The notes below the pieces were generated by a model. It was not told where the DNA came from and ran no database searches. It saw only the letters and a list, made by a program, of their open reading frames with translations. From contig CAWGJU010000004.1 in NCBI GenBank assembly GCA_963822985.1, positions 1 through 64,000 of the forward strand: a stretch of DNA of 64,000 nt. The letters run 5' to 3'. Below are positions 24,649 to 33,086 of this stretch, piece after piece. The translations under genes and the position numbers were made by a program. Source of the stretch: Thermohalobaculum sp963822985. GTDB taxonomy: Bacteria > Pseudomonadota > Alphaproteobacteria > Rhodobacterales > Rhodobacteraceae. Every line of letters starts with the position of its first letter. Position 1 is the stretch's first letter.

Positions 24649-26103
24649 CTATTCAACGCGGTAATTGGGACTTTCCCGCACAATGTGAACGTCGTGCACG
24701 TGGCTCTCTTTCAGTCCGGCGCCGGTGATCCGGACGAAGCGGCAGCCCGTGCGCATCTCGTCAATCGTTCGGTTGCCGGTGTATCCCATCGCGGCGCGCA
24801 GGCCGCCGACGAGCTGGTGGATGACGTTGCCGGCCGGGCCCTTGTAGGGGACCTGGCCCTCGATGCCCTCCGGCACCAGCTTGTTGACCGCGATCTCGGC
24901 CTGGAAATAGCGGTCGGCCGAGCCGCGCGCCATGGCCCCGGTCGACCCCATGCCGCGATAGCTCTTGTAGGACCGGCCCTGATAGAGGAAGACCTCGCCC
25001 GGCGCCTCGTCCGTGCCGGCGAGCATCGAGCCGATCATGGCGCAGTTCGCGCCGGCGGCGATGGCCTTGGCCATGTCGCCCGAGAACTTGATGCCGCCGT
25101 CCGCGATCACCGGGTGGCCGCTGCGGCCGGCCTCCTCGGCGCAGTCGAGAACGGCCGTCAGCTGCGGCACGCCCACCCCGGCCACGACGCGCGTCGTGCA
25201 GATCGAGCCCGGTCCGATGCCGACCTTGACCGCGTCGGCGCCCGCATCAATCAAAGCCCGAGTCGCCTCGGCCGTGGCGACGTTGCCGGCGACGACCTGC
25301 ACCGAGTTGGAGTACGTCTTGACCCGCGTGACCGCCTCGGCGACCGCGGCCGAGTGCCCGTGCGCCGTGTCGATCACGATGAGGTCAACCCCGGCGTCGA
25401 TCAGCGCCTGGCTGCGCTCGAGGCCCTTGTCACCCACCGTCGTCGCGGCCGCCACGCGCAGCCGCCCGAGCTCGTCCTTGCAGGCGTGCGGGTTCAGCAC
25501 GGATTTCTGGATGTCCTTGACGGTCAGCAGCCCGGTCAGCTCGGCCCTGTCGTTGACGACCAGCAGCTTTTCGATGCGCCGGCTCTGCAGCAGGCGCTTG
25601 GCAGCCGCCAGGTCGACGGGCTCGCGCACGGTCGCGAGCTCGCGAGACGTCATCAGCTCGCTGACGGGCGTCGCCGGATCGTCGGCGAACCGCATATCGC
25701 AATTCGTCAGGATCCCGACCAGCCTGTTCTCGGCGTCGACGATCGGGAATCCGGTGATGCCGTGCTGCTGCTGCAGGCGCTGCGCATCGGCCACCGTCTC
25801 GTCGGGGCGCAGCGTCACCGGGTTGTAGACGATCCCGCTTTCAAAGCGCTTGACGCGGCGCACCTGACGGGCCTGCTCGGCTATGTCGAGATTGCGGTGG
25901 ATGACGCCGAGCCCGCCGGCCTGGGCCATGGCGATCGCCATCTCGGCCTCGGTCACCGTGTCCATGGCCGAGCTGAGCAACGGTATGTTGAGCTCGATCC
26001 GCTTGGTGACGCGGGTGCGCGTGTCCGCCTGATTGGGCAGGACGTTGGATGCGCCCGGCACGAGCAGCACGTCGTCGAAGGTGAAGGCTTCGCGAATTTC
26101 CAT
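24649..26103 (-). CDS. guaB: IMP dehydrogenase
   Basis: It oxidises IMP to XMP with NAD+, the first committed step of GMP synthesis. The 484 residues give the full length. The TIM barrel is split by a CBS pair (about 95-205: YNPVTLRPDETVADA, ITGFPIVD, MTSRELATV, KLLVVND). The catalytic loop GIGPGSICTTR holds the nucleophilic Cys, with the flap GMGSTGAMARGS and the C-terminal end of the barrel. The start MEIREAFTFDDVLL follows GGAG by six bases. It lies downstream of ppx and rlmE on the same strand, an order seen in Rhodobacterales. Confidence 0.97.
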   Translation of the reverse strand: MEIREAFTFDDVLLVPGASNVLPNQADTRTRVTKRIELNIPLLSSAMDTVTEAEMAIAMAQAGGLGVIHRNLDIAEQARQVRRVKRFESGIVYNPVTLRPDETVADAQRLQQQHGITGFPIVDAENRLVGILTNCDMRFADDPATPVSELMTSRELATVREPVDLAAAKRLLQSRRIEKLLVVNDRAELTGLLTVKDIQKSVLNPHACKDELGRLRVAAATTVGDKGLERSQALIDAGVDLIVIDTAHGHSAAVAEAVTRVKTYSNSVQVVAGNVATAEATRALIDAGADAVKVGIGPGSICTTRVVAGVGVPQLTAVLDCAEEAGRSGHPVIADGGIKFSGDMAKAIAAGANCAMIGSMLAGTDEAPGEVFLYQGRSYKSYRGMGSTGAMARGSADRYFQAEIAVNKLVPEGIEGQVPYKGPAGNVIHQLVGGLRAAMGYTGNRTIDEMRTGCRFVRITGAGLKESHVHDVHIVRESPNYRVE

Positions 26104-26185
26104 TGCCGTCTCCGTCCGGGGCAGCGATGGCGCTTGCCTATGTCACGCAGCGCGCGCCAAGGGAAGCGCTGTCGCGCCCGCACCG

Positions 26186-27031
26186 CTATGGCTCTTCGGG
26201 CGTATCTAATCGTTCCGCCGCCGGACGAAACCCGGTCGCGACGACGTACATCTCGGCGCTGTCGGCACGGCTCGCCGGCGGTTTGAGGTGCACGACCCGC
26301 TCGAAACGCTGCTTCAGCATCGCCAGCAGCGTCGCCTCGGTTCCGCCCTGCAGCACCTTGGCCGCGAATGCGCCGCCCGGAGCGAGCACCTCGACGGCGA
26401 GCGCGGCGGCCGCATCGGCTAAGGCCATGACGCGGATGTGATCGGTCTTCCGGTGCCCGCTGGCCGATGCCGCCATGTCCGAGAGCACGACGTCGGCCGG
26501 ACCACCGAGGGCAGCCTTCACCGCCGCCTCGGCGCCTTCCGCCAGGAAGTCGAGCTCCAGCAACTCGGCGCCCGGGATCGGCTCGACGGGCTGGATATCA
26601 ACGCCGATCACGCGGCCCTGCGCCTTGCCCGGCTGACTGGTGGACTGGCCTGCGGACTGCCCCACCGCGTTCACACGCGCCACGGCCACCTGGCACCACC
26701 CGCCGGGAGCCGCGCCCAGATCGACGACGCGGGCGCCGGGGCGCAGGATGTGCGCGCGATCGTCGATGCCGATCAGCTTGTAGGCGGCGCGGCTGCGATA
26801 GCCGTCGCGCTTGGCCGCATGCACGAACGGGTCGTTCAGCTGCCGCTCGAGCCAGAGCGTCGAGGAGAGCTTGCGCCCGCGTGCCGTCTTGACGCGCTGC
26901 GCCAGCTCGCGCGCGCCACGGCCCGAGCCGGTCCTCGCTCCGGCCCCCGAGCCTGCAACACGGCCGCTTCCTGGGCCGCTTCCGGGGCCGCCGCCCGAGC
27001 GACGGCTGCCGCCACCCTTGCCGCGGGTCAC
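26186..27031 (-). CDS. rlmE: 23S rRNA 2'-O-methyltransferase RlmE (FtsJ)
   Basis: It methylates the ribose of U2552 in 23S rRNA using SAM. The Rossmann domain starts after a Gly/Ser/Arg-rich N-terminal tail of about 40 residues, which is longer than in E. coli. Motifs are RSRAAYKLIGID (catalytic Lys region), VVDLGAAPGGWCQVA (SAM site), DVVLSDMA (catalytic Asp) and FAAKVLQGG (catalytic Lys). A short Ser/Gln-rich insertion follows VAVARVN. Its start overlaps the ppx stop by four bases, so the two are coupled. Confidence 0.93.
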   Translation of the reverse strand: MTRGKGGGSRRSGGGPGSGPGSGRVAGSGAGARTGSGRGARELAQRVKTARGRKLSSTLWLERQLNDPFVHAAKRDGYRSRAAYKLIGIDDRAHILRPGARVVDLGAAPGGWCQVAVARVNAVGQSAGQSTSQPGKAQGRVIGVDIQPVEPIPGAELLELDFLAEGAEAAVKAALGGPADVVLSDMAASASGHRKTDHIRVMALADAAAALAVEVLAPGGAFAAKVLQGGTEATLLAMLKQRFERVVHLKPPASRADSAEMYVVATGFRPAAERLDTPEEP

Positions 27032-28125
27032 AGGCCGCGGTCCTGGCGCGCCTGGATCAGCCCGTAGAGAATGCCCTCGCGCAGCCCGCGATCGGCAACC
27101 CGGAAGCGCGCGACGGGCCAGAGCCGCAGGATCGTCATTAGGATCGCCGAGCCGCAGATGACGAGTTCCGAGCGGCCGCGTCCGATGCCGGGCTGCAGAC
27201 CGCGGTCGCGCGCCGCCATGTCGACCAGCCGGCCGGCGATTTCTGCCGCCCGGTCGGCGCCGAGCCAGAGCCCGTCGACCTTGGCGCGGTCATAGGCGCG
27301 CAGCCCCAGGTGCAGCGCCCCGAAGGTCGTCGCCGTGCCCGAGACGCCGACGATCTGCAGCTTGCGCGTCAGGGCCGCGGGATCGGCCGCCTCGTAGGGG
27401 GCAAAGGGTGCCAGCCGCTCCTCGAAATGCGAGGACATCATGGCGAAGCGGTGGGCATCGTCCGCGATGTCGGCAAAGCGGTCGTGCAGCGTCGAGACGC
27501 CCATGGGAATCGAGATCCAATCCGTGATGTGCGCCGCCGCCGCGCGCGCCCTGGCGGTCTCGTAGCGGCCGCGCCCCAGCGGGGCCAGCGCGCGGACCAG
27601 GCTCTCGCGCCGGCTCGGCGGCGTGCCGGACATGTCGATCCAGATCAGCTCGGTCGAGCCGCCGCCGATGTCGAAGACCAGCAATTGCTCGGCCTCCGGG
27701 TCGATCAGCGGCGCGCAGCCGGCGACGGCGAGACGTGCTTCCTCCTCGGCCGTGATGATGTCCATCGGCAGGCCAGTCTCGCGCACGACGCGGCGGACGA
27801 ACTCGCGGCCGTTCGCCGCCCGGCGGCACGCCTCGGTCGCCACGATGCGCACGTCGCGGACCCGGTGCTGGCGGATCTTGCCGGCGCAGATGCGCAGCGC
27901 CCGCAGCGCCCGGTCCTGCGCGGCCGCGCTCAATACATTGCTGCCCTGGACGCCCTCGCCAAGGCGCACGGCGCGCGAGAAGGCATCCATCACGACGAAT
28001 CCCGTCCCATCGGGCTTCGCGACAAGGAGGCGGCAGTTGTTGGTCCCGAGGTCGAGTGCGGCGATAGGGGCGTCGGGCGTCGGAACGGTGCCGCTTAGAT
28101 CGGGTTGAGCACGCCGGCGCCGCAT
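27028..28125 (-). CDS. ppx: Ppx/GppA family phosphatase
   Basis: It is an exopolyphosphatase/guanosine pentaphosphatase of the actin-like ATPase fold. The N-terminal phosphate loop is ALDLGTNNCRLLVAKP, the second phosphate motif is VFDIGGGSTELIWID, and MEKAA-like helices follow (EFVRRVVRETGLPMDIITAEEEARLA). About 365 aa make it the short alphaproteobacterial form without the HD domain. The start is MRRRRAQPDL at 28125, since the frame upstream to 28251 lacks conservation. The gene pairs with rlmE, as in many relatives. Confidence 0.9.
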   Translation of the reverse strand: MRRRRAQPDLSGTVPTPDAPIAALDLGTNNCRLLVAKPDGTGFVVMDAFSRAVRLGEGVQGSNVLSAAAQDRALRALRICAGKIRQHRVRDVRIVATEACRRAANGREFVRRVVRETGLPMDIITAEEEARLAVAGCAPLIDPEAEQLLVFDIGGGSTELIWIDMSGTPPSRRESLVRALAPLGRGRYETARARAAAAHITDWISIPMGVSTLHDRFADIADDAHRFAMMSSHFEERLAPFAPYEAADPAALTRKLQIVGVSGTATTFGALHLGLRAYDRAKVDGLWLGADRAAEIAGRLVDMAARDRGLQPGIGRGRSELVICGSAILMTILRLWPVARFRVADRGLREGILYGLIQARQDRGL

Positions 28126-28309
28126 CGCGCTCTGCTCGCCAGCCCTGCCCACGCCACCGCCCGACACCCGCGCTCTCCCGATTTCGATCGGAATAGCTGT
28201 AGGGTGCGCCGCGCAGAGGAGCAAGGCGGGTGAGCGCCCGCTGCCCCTCAATGCCCCTTCGAAGGCTTGCGAACGACCGGTTTTCCGCGTTTGGAGGTAG
28301 CCGGCGCGA

Positions 28310-29203
28310 TCAGCCGCAACCCGCCGCGACCTGCATCGGCACCGGCTCGACGCCGAGCGCCCGGCAGACCTGATAGGGTAGGTTGGGCTTGTTCATGGTG
28401 TAGAGATGCAGGTGCCCGACCCCGTTGGCGATGAGGTCGTCGCACTGCTCGGTGGCGAGGGCGACCGAGAGCAGGTCGTGTTCCTCCTCCGTCCGGGCAT
28501 TGCCATAGGCGCGCACCATCCATTCGGGAACGGTCGCCTGGCAGCGCTCGGCGAAGTTGCGCATGCGCCCGAAGTTCTCGACCGGCAGGATGCCGGGCGC
28601 GATCGGCGCCGAGATGCCGGCGGCCGCGCAGGCGTCGCGGAAGCGGTAGAAGGTCTCGTTCTCGAAGAAGAACTGGGTGATCGCGCCCGTCGCCCCGGCG
28701 TCGATTTTGCGCTTCAGGTGCTCGACATCGGCACGGGTGTCGGCGGCTTCGGGATGACGCTCGGGGTAGGCGCCAACCCAGATCTGAAAGCGTCCGAGCT
28801 TGGCCAGCGCGCGCACCAGCTCGACGGAGTCGGCAAACCCGTCCGGATGCGGCTGGAACCGGCCGGCCTCGGCCGGCGGGTCGCCGCGCAGCGCGACGAT
28901 GCGCCGGCAGCCGAGCTTGGCATAGGCGCGGGCGACGTCGAGCACGTCATTGCGCGTCGCACCGACGCATGTGAGGTGGCCGGCCACGTCGAGGCGCGCC
29001 CGGTCGCGAATGGCCAGGATCGCCGCCAGCGTCCGGTCGCGGGTGGTGCCGCCGGCGCCATAGGTGACCGAGACGAAGTCCGGCCCCAGCGGCGCCAGCC
29101 GCTCGACCGCCTTCCATAAGGCCAGGCTCGTGGCCGGGGTCTTGGGCGGGAAAAACTCGAAACTGATTTTTGGAAGCGCACGTGCGCCGGGAGCACGGAT
29201 CAT
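28310..29203 (-). CDS. metF: methylenetetrahydrofolate reductase
   Basis: It reduces 5,10-methylene-THF to 5-methyl-THF with FAD and NAD(P)H, feeding methionine synthesis. The TIM barrel shows SFEFFPPKT near the N terminus (catalytic Glu), FVSVTYGAGGTTRDRT, ALRGDPP, GAYPERHPEA, KIDAGATGAITQFFF and PGILPVENFGRM. The chosen start, MIRAPGARALP at 29203, gives 297 aa, close to family size. It is divergent from the MTHFR-like/methyltransferase genes, so C1 genes face each other here. Confidence 0.95.
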   Translation of the reverse strand: MIRAPGARALPKISFEFFPPKTPATSLALWKAVERLAPLGPDFVSVTYGAGGTTRDRTLAAILAIRDRARLDVAGHLTCVGATRNDVLDVARAYAKLGCRRIVALRGDPPAEAGRFQPHPDGFADSVELVRALAKLGRFQIWVGAYPERHPEAADTRADVEHLKRKIDAGATGAITQFFFENETFYRFRDACAAAGISAPIAPGILPVENFGRMRNFAERCQATVPEWMVRAYGNARTEEEHDLLSVALATEQCDDLIANGVGHLHLYTMNKPNLPYQVCRALGVEPVPMQVAAGCG

Positions 29204-29498
29204 AGCATCATCCTCGATGGGCTGCTGCGCGCGTCCCGACGTATACGAGTCCCGGCCAGTACGTGCAGTCCACATAATGCAGATCGGCAGCGACGGTTCA
29301 ACCCCGAAGTACGACGTGGCCCCGCCGGTAACCACGAATTCGAGTCCCGCGCGTTTGCACTGTGGCGGAAATGCGGCTCCGAGGCTTGCCCGCGACGGCG
29401 CCTCGGCCATGTCGCAAGGATGCGGCGCAAAGTCGAAAACCGCCGATGATTCGGCATGTGCGACCTGTAGGCCCCGCGGGCCGAGCGGAGGAGCCGAC
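29204..29498. promoter_or_regulatory. divergent promoter region of metF and the C1 cluster
   Basis: This is a 295-bp intergenic stretch between divergent C1 genes. No SAM or B12 riboswitch core could be recognised by eye. Confidence 0.35.
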
Positions 29499-29819
29499 AT
29501 GCCGAACCTGACCATCGTCTACTGGCGGGACATCCCGGCGCAGGTGATCGTCGGCAAGGGCAGGGCGGCCGCCAAGGTCCAGCTGCCCGAGCGCTTCGAG
29601 CAGGCCATCGACCGCTGCGCCATGAAGGTCGGCGCCAAGGACGACGATGCCTACCTCGCCGAATGGCGCAAGGCCGATATGGGCGAGGTCGCCGGCGACC
29701 CCGCCGAAGCCGCGCGCGAGATGGCCGGCCGGCTCGACACCGACTACGATCAGGGCCGCATCAAGGCACTGATCGCCAATGACGGCTGGTCCCCCGAGAC
29801 CGCCGCGCAACACGACTGA
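29499..29819 (+). CDS. Virulence_fact-family protein of the C1 cluster
   Basis: This is a 106-aa protein starting MPNLTIVYWRDIPAQVIVGK after GGAGGAG. The opening phrase and the following RAAAKVQLPERFEQAIDRCA are typical of the small 'virulence factor' (PF13769) family, named only from an early association. Such genes sit beside MTHFR-like and pterin-dependent methyltransferase genes in alphaproteobacteria, exactly as here (16 bp to the next gene). It may be a subunit or assembly factor for the methyl-transfer enzymes. The biochemical role is not established. Confidence 0.85.
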   Translation: MPNLTIVYWRDIPAQVIVGKGRAAAKVQLPERFEQAIDRCAMKVGAKDDDAYLAEWRKADMGEVAGDPAEAAREMAGRLDTDYDQGRIKALIANDGWSPETAAQHD

Positions 29820-29835
29820 GCCGGGAGGCAGGGAC

Positions 29836-30762
29836 ATGGGCAGCATCATCGACCTTTTCGCGCGCAGGGCCGCGCCGCAGCCGGCGAACGCCGACATCGC
29901 GGCGTTCCTGCAGGGCTTCTCCATCGAGGTGATGCCGCGCACGGCGGCGAAGGTGGAGAGCTTCGCCGAGATCCTGCCGGCCGGCACGCGGGTCTACATC
30001 GCCCATATCGAGGGCACGCCGATCGCGGACATGGTCGACACCGCCCGGCGGCTGGCCGACGAGGGCTTCCCCGTCATGCCGCACTTTCCGGCTCGCGGCA
30101 TCCGCAGCCGTGCCGAGCTCGCGGACTGGATCGCTCGCTACCGGGGCGAGGCGGGAGTCGACCAGGCGCTGCTGCTGGGCGGCGGCTATGCGCGGCCAGT
30201 CGGCGACTTCGATAACTCTATGGAGCTGATGGAGACGGGCCTCTTCGACGGCTTCCGCCGCCTGCACATCGCCGGCCACCCCGAGGGCAACCGCGACATC
30301 GACCCCGATGGCGGCGACCGCGCCGTGATGGAGGCGCTGCGCTGGAAGCAGGCCTTTTCCGAGCGCACGGACGCACAGATGGCGATCGCCACCCAGTTCT
30401 GCTTCGAGGCCGAGCCCGTGATCGCCTGGGCCGAGCGGCTGCGCGCCCATGGCGTCCGCCTGCCGGTGCATATCGGCGTGGCCGGCCCGGCCAAGCTGCA
30501 GACGATGATCAAGTTCGCCATGGCCTGCGGCGTCGGCCCAAGCATGCGCGTGCTCCAGCGCCGGGCGGCCGACGTGACCAAGCTGGTCCTGCCCTTCATG
30601 CCGACCGAGGTCCTGACGGATCTTGCCGCGCACAAGGCGGCGAACCCCGACTTCGCGGTCGAGCAGGTGCACTTTTTCCCGCTCGGCGGTATCACCCAGA
30701 CGGCCGGCTTTTGCGACGAGTTCGGCCAGGTGCACGCCGGCGCGGCCGCCGCCTCGGCCTGA
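29836..30762 (+). CDS. MTHFR-like methylenetetrahydrofolate reductase
   Basis: This is a 308-aa TIM-barrel protein of the MetF superfamily, distinct from metF at 28310. Markers are FSIEVMPRTAAKVESFAEIL (the family's FEFFP equivalent), VYIAHIEGTPIADMV, ALLLGGGYARPVG, IAGHPEGNRDI and ATQFCFEAEPV. It probably converts methylene-THF and methyl-THF in a corrinoid-linked methyl pathway, with the next gene handling methyl transfer. It starts 17 bases after the previous gene, behind GGGAGGCAGGG. Confidence 0.85.
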   Translation: MGSIIDLFARRAAPQPANADIAAFLQGFSIEVMPRTAAKVESFAEILPAGTRVYIAHIEGTPIADMVDTARRLADEGFPVMPHFPARGIRSRAELADWIARYRGEAGVDQALLLGGGYARPVGDFDNSMELMETGLFDGFRRLHIAGHPEGNRDIDPDGGDRAVMEALRWKQAFSERTDAQMAIATQFCFEAEPVIAWAERLRAHGVRLPVHIGVAGPAKLQTMIKFAMACGVGPSMRVLQRRAADVTKLVLPFMPTEVLTDLAAHKAANPDFAVEQVHFFPLGGITQTAGFCDEFGQVHAGAAAASA

Positions 30763-30837
30763 GCCCTTCCTTGACTTGATCGCCGGTCCGGGCGACGAAC
30801 CGCCCGGACCGATCAGTGCTGCCGAGAGGATCCGCCG

Positions 30838-31911
30838 ATGACCCGAACCGTTCTCGAGTCGAAGACCAAGACCGTCATCATCGGCTTCGACCAGCCGTTC
30901 TGCGTCATTGGCGAGCGCATCAACCCGACGGGGCGCAAGAAGCTGGCGGCCGAGCTGGAGGTGGGCGACTTCTCGACAGTCGAGAAAGACGCGGTTGACC
31001 AGGTCGCCTGCGGCGCGGCCGTGCTCGACGTCAATGCGGGCGCCGTATTCTCCAACAAGATGGCCGAGGATCCGCGCTACGCCGACAACAACTTCGTCGA
31101 GCCGCCGCTGATGCGCGAGCTGGTCGAGCGCATCCAGGCGCTGGTCGACGTGCCGCTGTGCATCGACTCATCGGTCCCCGGCGCGCTGCAGTCGGGGCTC
31201 GAGGCGGCGCAGGGTCGGCCGCTCCTGAACTCGGTGACCGGCGAGGAAGAGCGGATGGAACTCGTCCTGCCGCTGGTCAAGAAGTACAACGTCCCCGTCG
31301 TCGCGATCTCGAACGACGACACCGGCATCTCCGAGAACCCCGCCGTCCGTTTCGCCGTCGCCAAGAAGATCGTCGAGCGCGCCGCCGATTTCGGCATCCC
31401 GGCGCACGACATCGTCGTCGATCCGCTTGTCATGCCCGTCGGCGCCATGGCGACCGCCGGGCTGCAGGTGTTTGCGCTCGTCCGGCGGCTGCGCGAGGAG
31501 CTGGGGGTCAACACGACCTGCGGCGCCTCGAACATCTCGTTCGGGCTGCCGAACCGGCACGGCATCAACAACGCCTTCCTGCCGATGGCGGCGGCGGCCG
31601 GCATGACTTCGGCCATCATGAACCCCTACCAGGCGGGCGTGACCGAGAAGAAGATCGCTGAGCGCATCGCCGAGCTCGAGGCGCTCGGCATCACCCTCCC
31701 CGCCGAGATCGACCGGGCCGTACTGGCGCCGCTGCTCGGGCTCGGCTCGGTGAACGCGACGCCGTCGAAGGAGATCGAGGCGATCAAGGCGGCCGATTTC
31801 CTGCTGAACAACGATCCCTCCGGCGGCAACTGGATCCGCTTCAACAAGGTCGCGACCGCCCAGGTCGAGGGTGCGCGCGGACGTCGCGAGGGGCGCCGCC
31901 GCCGGGCCTGA
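30838..31911 (+). CDS. methyltetrahydrofolate:corrinoid methyltransferase (pterin-binding)
   Basis: This is a 357-aa dihydropteroate synthase-fold protein of the MeTr type. The N-terminal FCVIGERINPTGRKKL, VLDVNAG, PLCIDSSVPGAL, LLNSVTGEEERM, VAISNDDTGI, TTCGASNISFGLPNR and AIMNPYQAG are the classical pterin-binding motifs shared with MetH and AcsE. It moves the methyl group between THF and a corrinoid protein. No corrinoid protein or reductive activator (RACo type) is in the window, so the partner must be elsewhere. The gene ends in an Arg-rich tail (GRREGRRRRA). Confidence 0.9.
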   Translation: MTRTVLESKTKTVIIGFDQPFCVIGERINPTGRKKLAAELEVGDFSTVEKDAVDQVACGAAVLDVNAGAVFSNKMAEDPRYADNNFVEPPLMRELVERIQALVDVPLCIDSSVPGALQSGLEAAQGRPLLNSVTGEEERMELVLPLVKKYNVPVVAISNDDTGISENPAVRFAVAKKIVERAADFGIPAHDIVVDPLVMPVGAMATAGLQVFALVRRLREELGVNTTCGASNISFGLPNRHGINNAFLPMAAAAGMTSAIMNPYQAGVTEKKIAERIAELEALGITLPAEIDRAVLAPLLGLGSVNATPSKEIEAIKAADFLLNNDPSGGNWIRFNKVATAQVEGARGRREGRRRRA

Positions 31912-31952
31912 GCCTCATTCGAAGGCGTAGGGTGCGTGCTTGCAGGCACCCG

Positions 31953-32792
31953 TCAGCAATCCGGGACGATGTCCTCCGGGTCGCCCTGGCCGACCAGCTG
32001 GTCCATCGAGTAGGACGGCCGGGCGCAGCCGGCCTCGCCGACTATCCTGGCCGGCACGCCCGCCACCGTGGTGCAGGGCGGCACGTCCTTGAGCACGACC
32101 GAGCCGGCCGCGATGCGCGAGCAGTTGCCGACCCGGATATTGCCGAGCACCTTGGCGCCGGCGCCAATCAGCACGCCGTCGCCGATCTTGGGGTGCCGGT
32201 CGCCGGTTTCCTTGCCGGTGCCGCCGAGTGTCACCGAATGGAGCATTGAGACGTCGTCGCCGACCACCGCCGTCTCGCCGATGACGATCGAATGCGCGTG
32301 GTCGATCATGATCCCGCGGCCGATCCGCGCTGCCGGGTTGATGTCGATCGAGAAGAGCTCGGACGAGCGCATCTGGATGAACATCGCCAGATCGCGCCGC
32401 CGGTGGTTCCACAGCCAGTGGCCCACACGATAGGCCTGCAGCGCGACGAAGCCCTTGAAGTACATCAGCGGCTGGAGGTAGCGGTCGCAGAACGGGTCGC
32501 GGTCCTGCCAGGCGATGATGTCGGCCCGCGCCGATACGCCGATGTCGGGCTGGTCCGAGAACGCCATCTCGCACAGCTCGCGCATCAGCAGGGCCGGCAT
32601 CTCGGGCGAGGCGAGCTTTTCTGCGATCCGGTAGCTGAGCGCGTCCTCGAGCGAGCGGTGGTTCAGCACCGAGGCATGCACGACGCTGGCCATCAGCGGC
32701 TCGTCGGCCGCCAGCTGCGCCGCCTCCTCACGTATCGTGCTCCACACGGGGTCGACCCGCAGTTCCTCTGCACGTCTGGCGTCGATCGGCAT
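31953..32792 (-). CDS. cysE: serine O-acetyltransferase
   Basis: It transfers acetyl from acetyl-CoA to L-serine, the first step of cysteine synthesis. The 279 residues have the SATase N-terminal helical domain (VWSTIREEAAQLAADEPLMA, DALSYRIAEKL) and a left-handed beta-helix of hexapeptide repeats (IGRGIMIDHAHSIVIGE, SMLHSVTLGGTGKETGDRH, VLIGAGAKVLGNI). The active-site His is in IDHAH. It converges with the methyltransferase gene. Confidence 0.96.
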   Translation of the reverse strand: MPIDARRAEELRVDPVWSTIREEAAQLAADEPLMASVVHASVLNHRSLEDALSYRIAEKLASPEMPALLMRELCEMAFSDQPDIGVSARADIIAWQDRDPFCDRYLQPLMYFKGFVALQAYRVGHWLWNHRRRDLAMFIQMRSSELFSIDINPAARIGRGIMIDHAHSIVIGETAVVGDDVSMLHSVTLGGTGKETGDRHPKIGDGVLIGAGAKVLGNIRVGNCSRIAAGSVVLKDVPPCTTVAGVPARIVGEAGCARPSYSMDQLVGQGDPEDIVPDC

Positions 32793-33086
32793 GATGGCCT
32801 CCTGATCGGTCCGGCTATTTCAGAGGTAGTCTCCGATGCGGCTGATACCATGGACGCAAGACCGGACCCGAACGAAATTCCTTGAACGGCAGGATCAGCA
32901 AAACTTGATCGTCCAGCCTGGCGACAGCCTGGCGACGGGTTCGAGGCACGCCCGGCCTTGCCAGCGCGGCGGGCCCGTTCCATAGCTGGGGTCGAGCTCC
33001 GGGCTGCTGCACGTCGAGGACCTCGCGCTGGAGACGGCGCGGCAAGCAAGCCCGCATTGGCCCGGAACTGGCACGGAGAACCGAAG
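32793..33086. promoter_or_regulatory. divergent promoter region of cysE and kbl
   Basis: This 294-bp stretch contains a short direct repeat GCCTGGCGAC (twice, near 32918-32940) and a GATCA...TGATC pair at about 32893-32910. No gene was found. Confidence 0.35.

Noticed and set aside
24553..26286. Long plus-strand open frame opposite guaB
   Set aside because: It is the antisense of a clear IMP dehydrogenase; long antisense frames are expected at this GC level.
28126..28251. Longer N terminus for the Ppx/GppA protein
   Set aside because: The extra 42 residues show no conservation and MRRRRAQPDL gives the usual family length.
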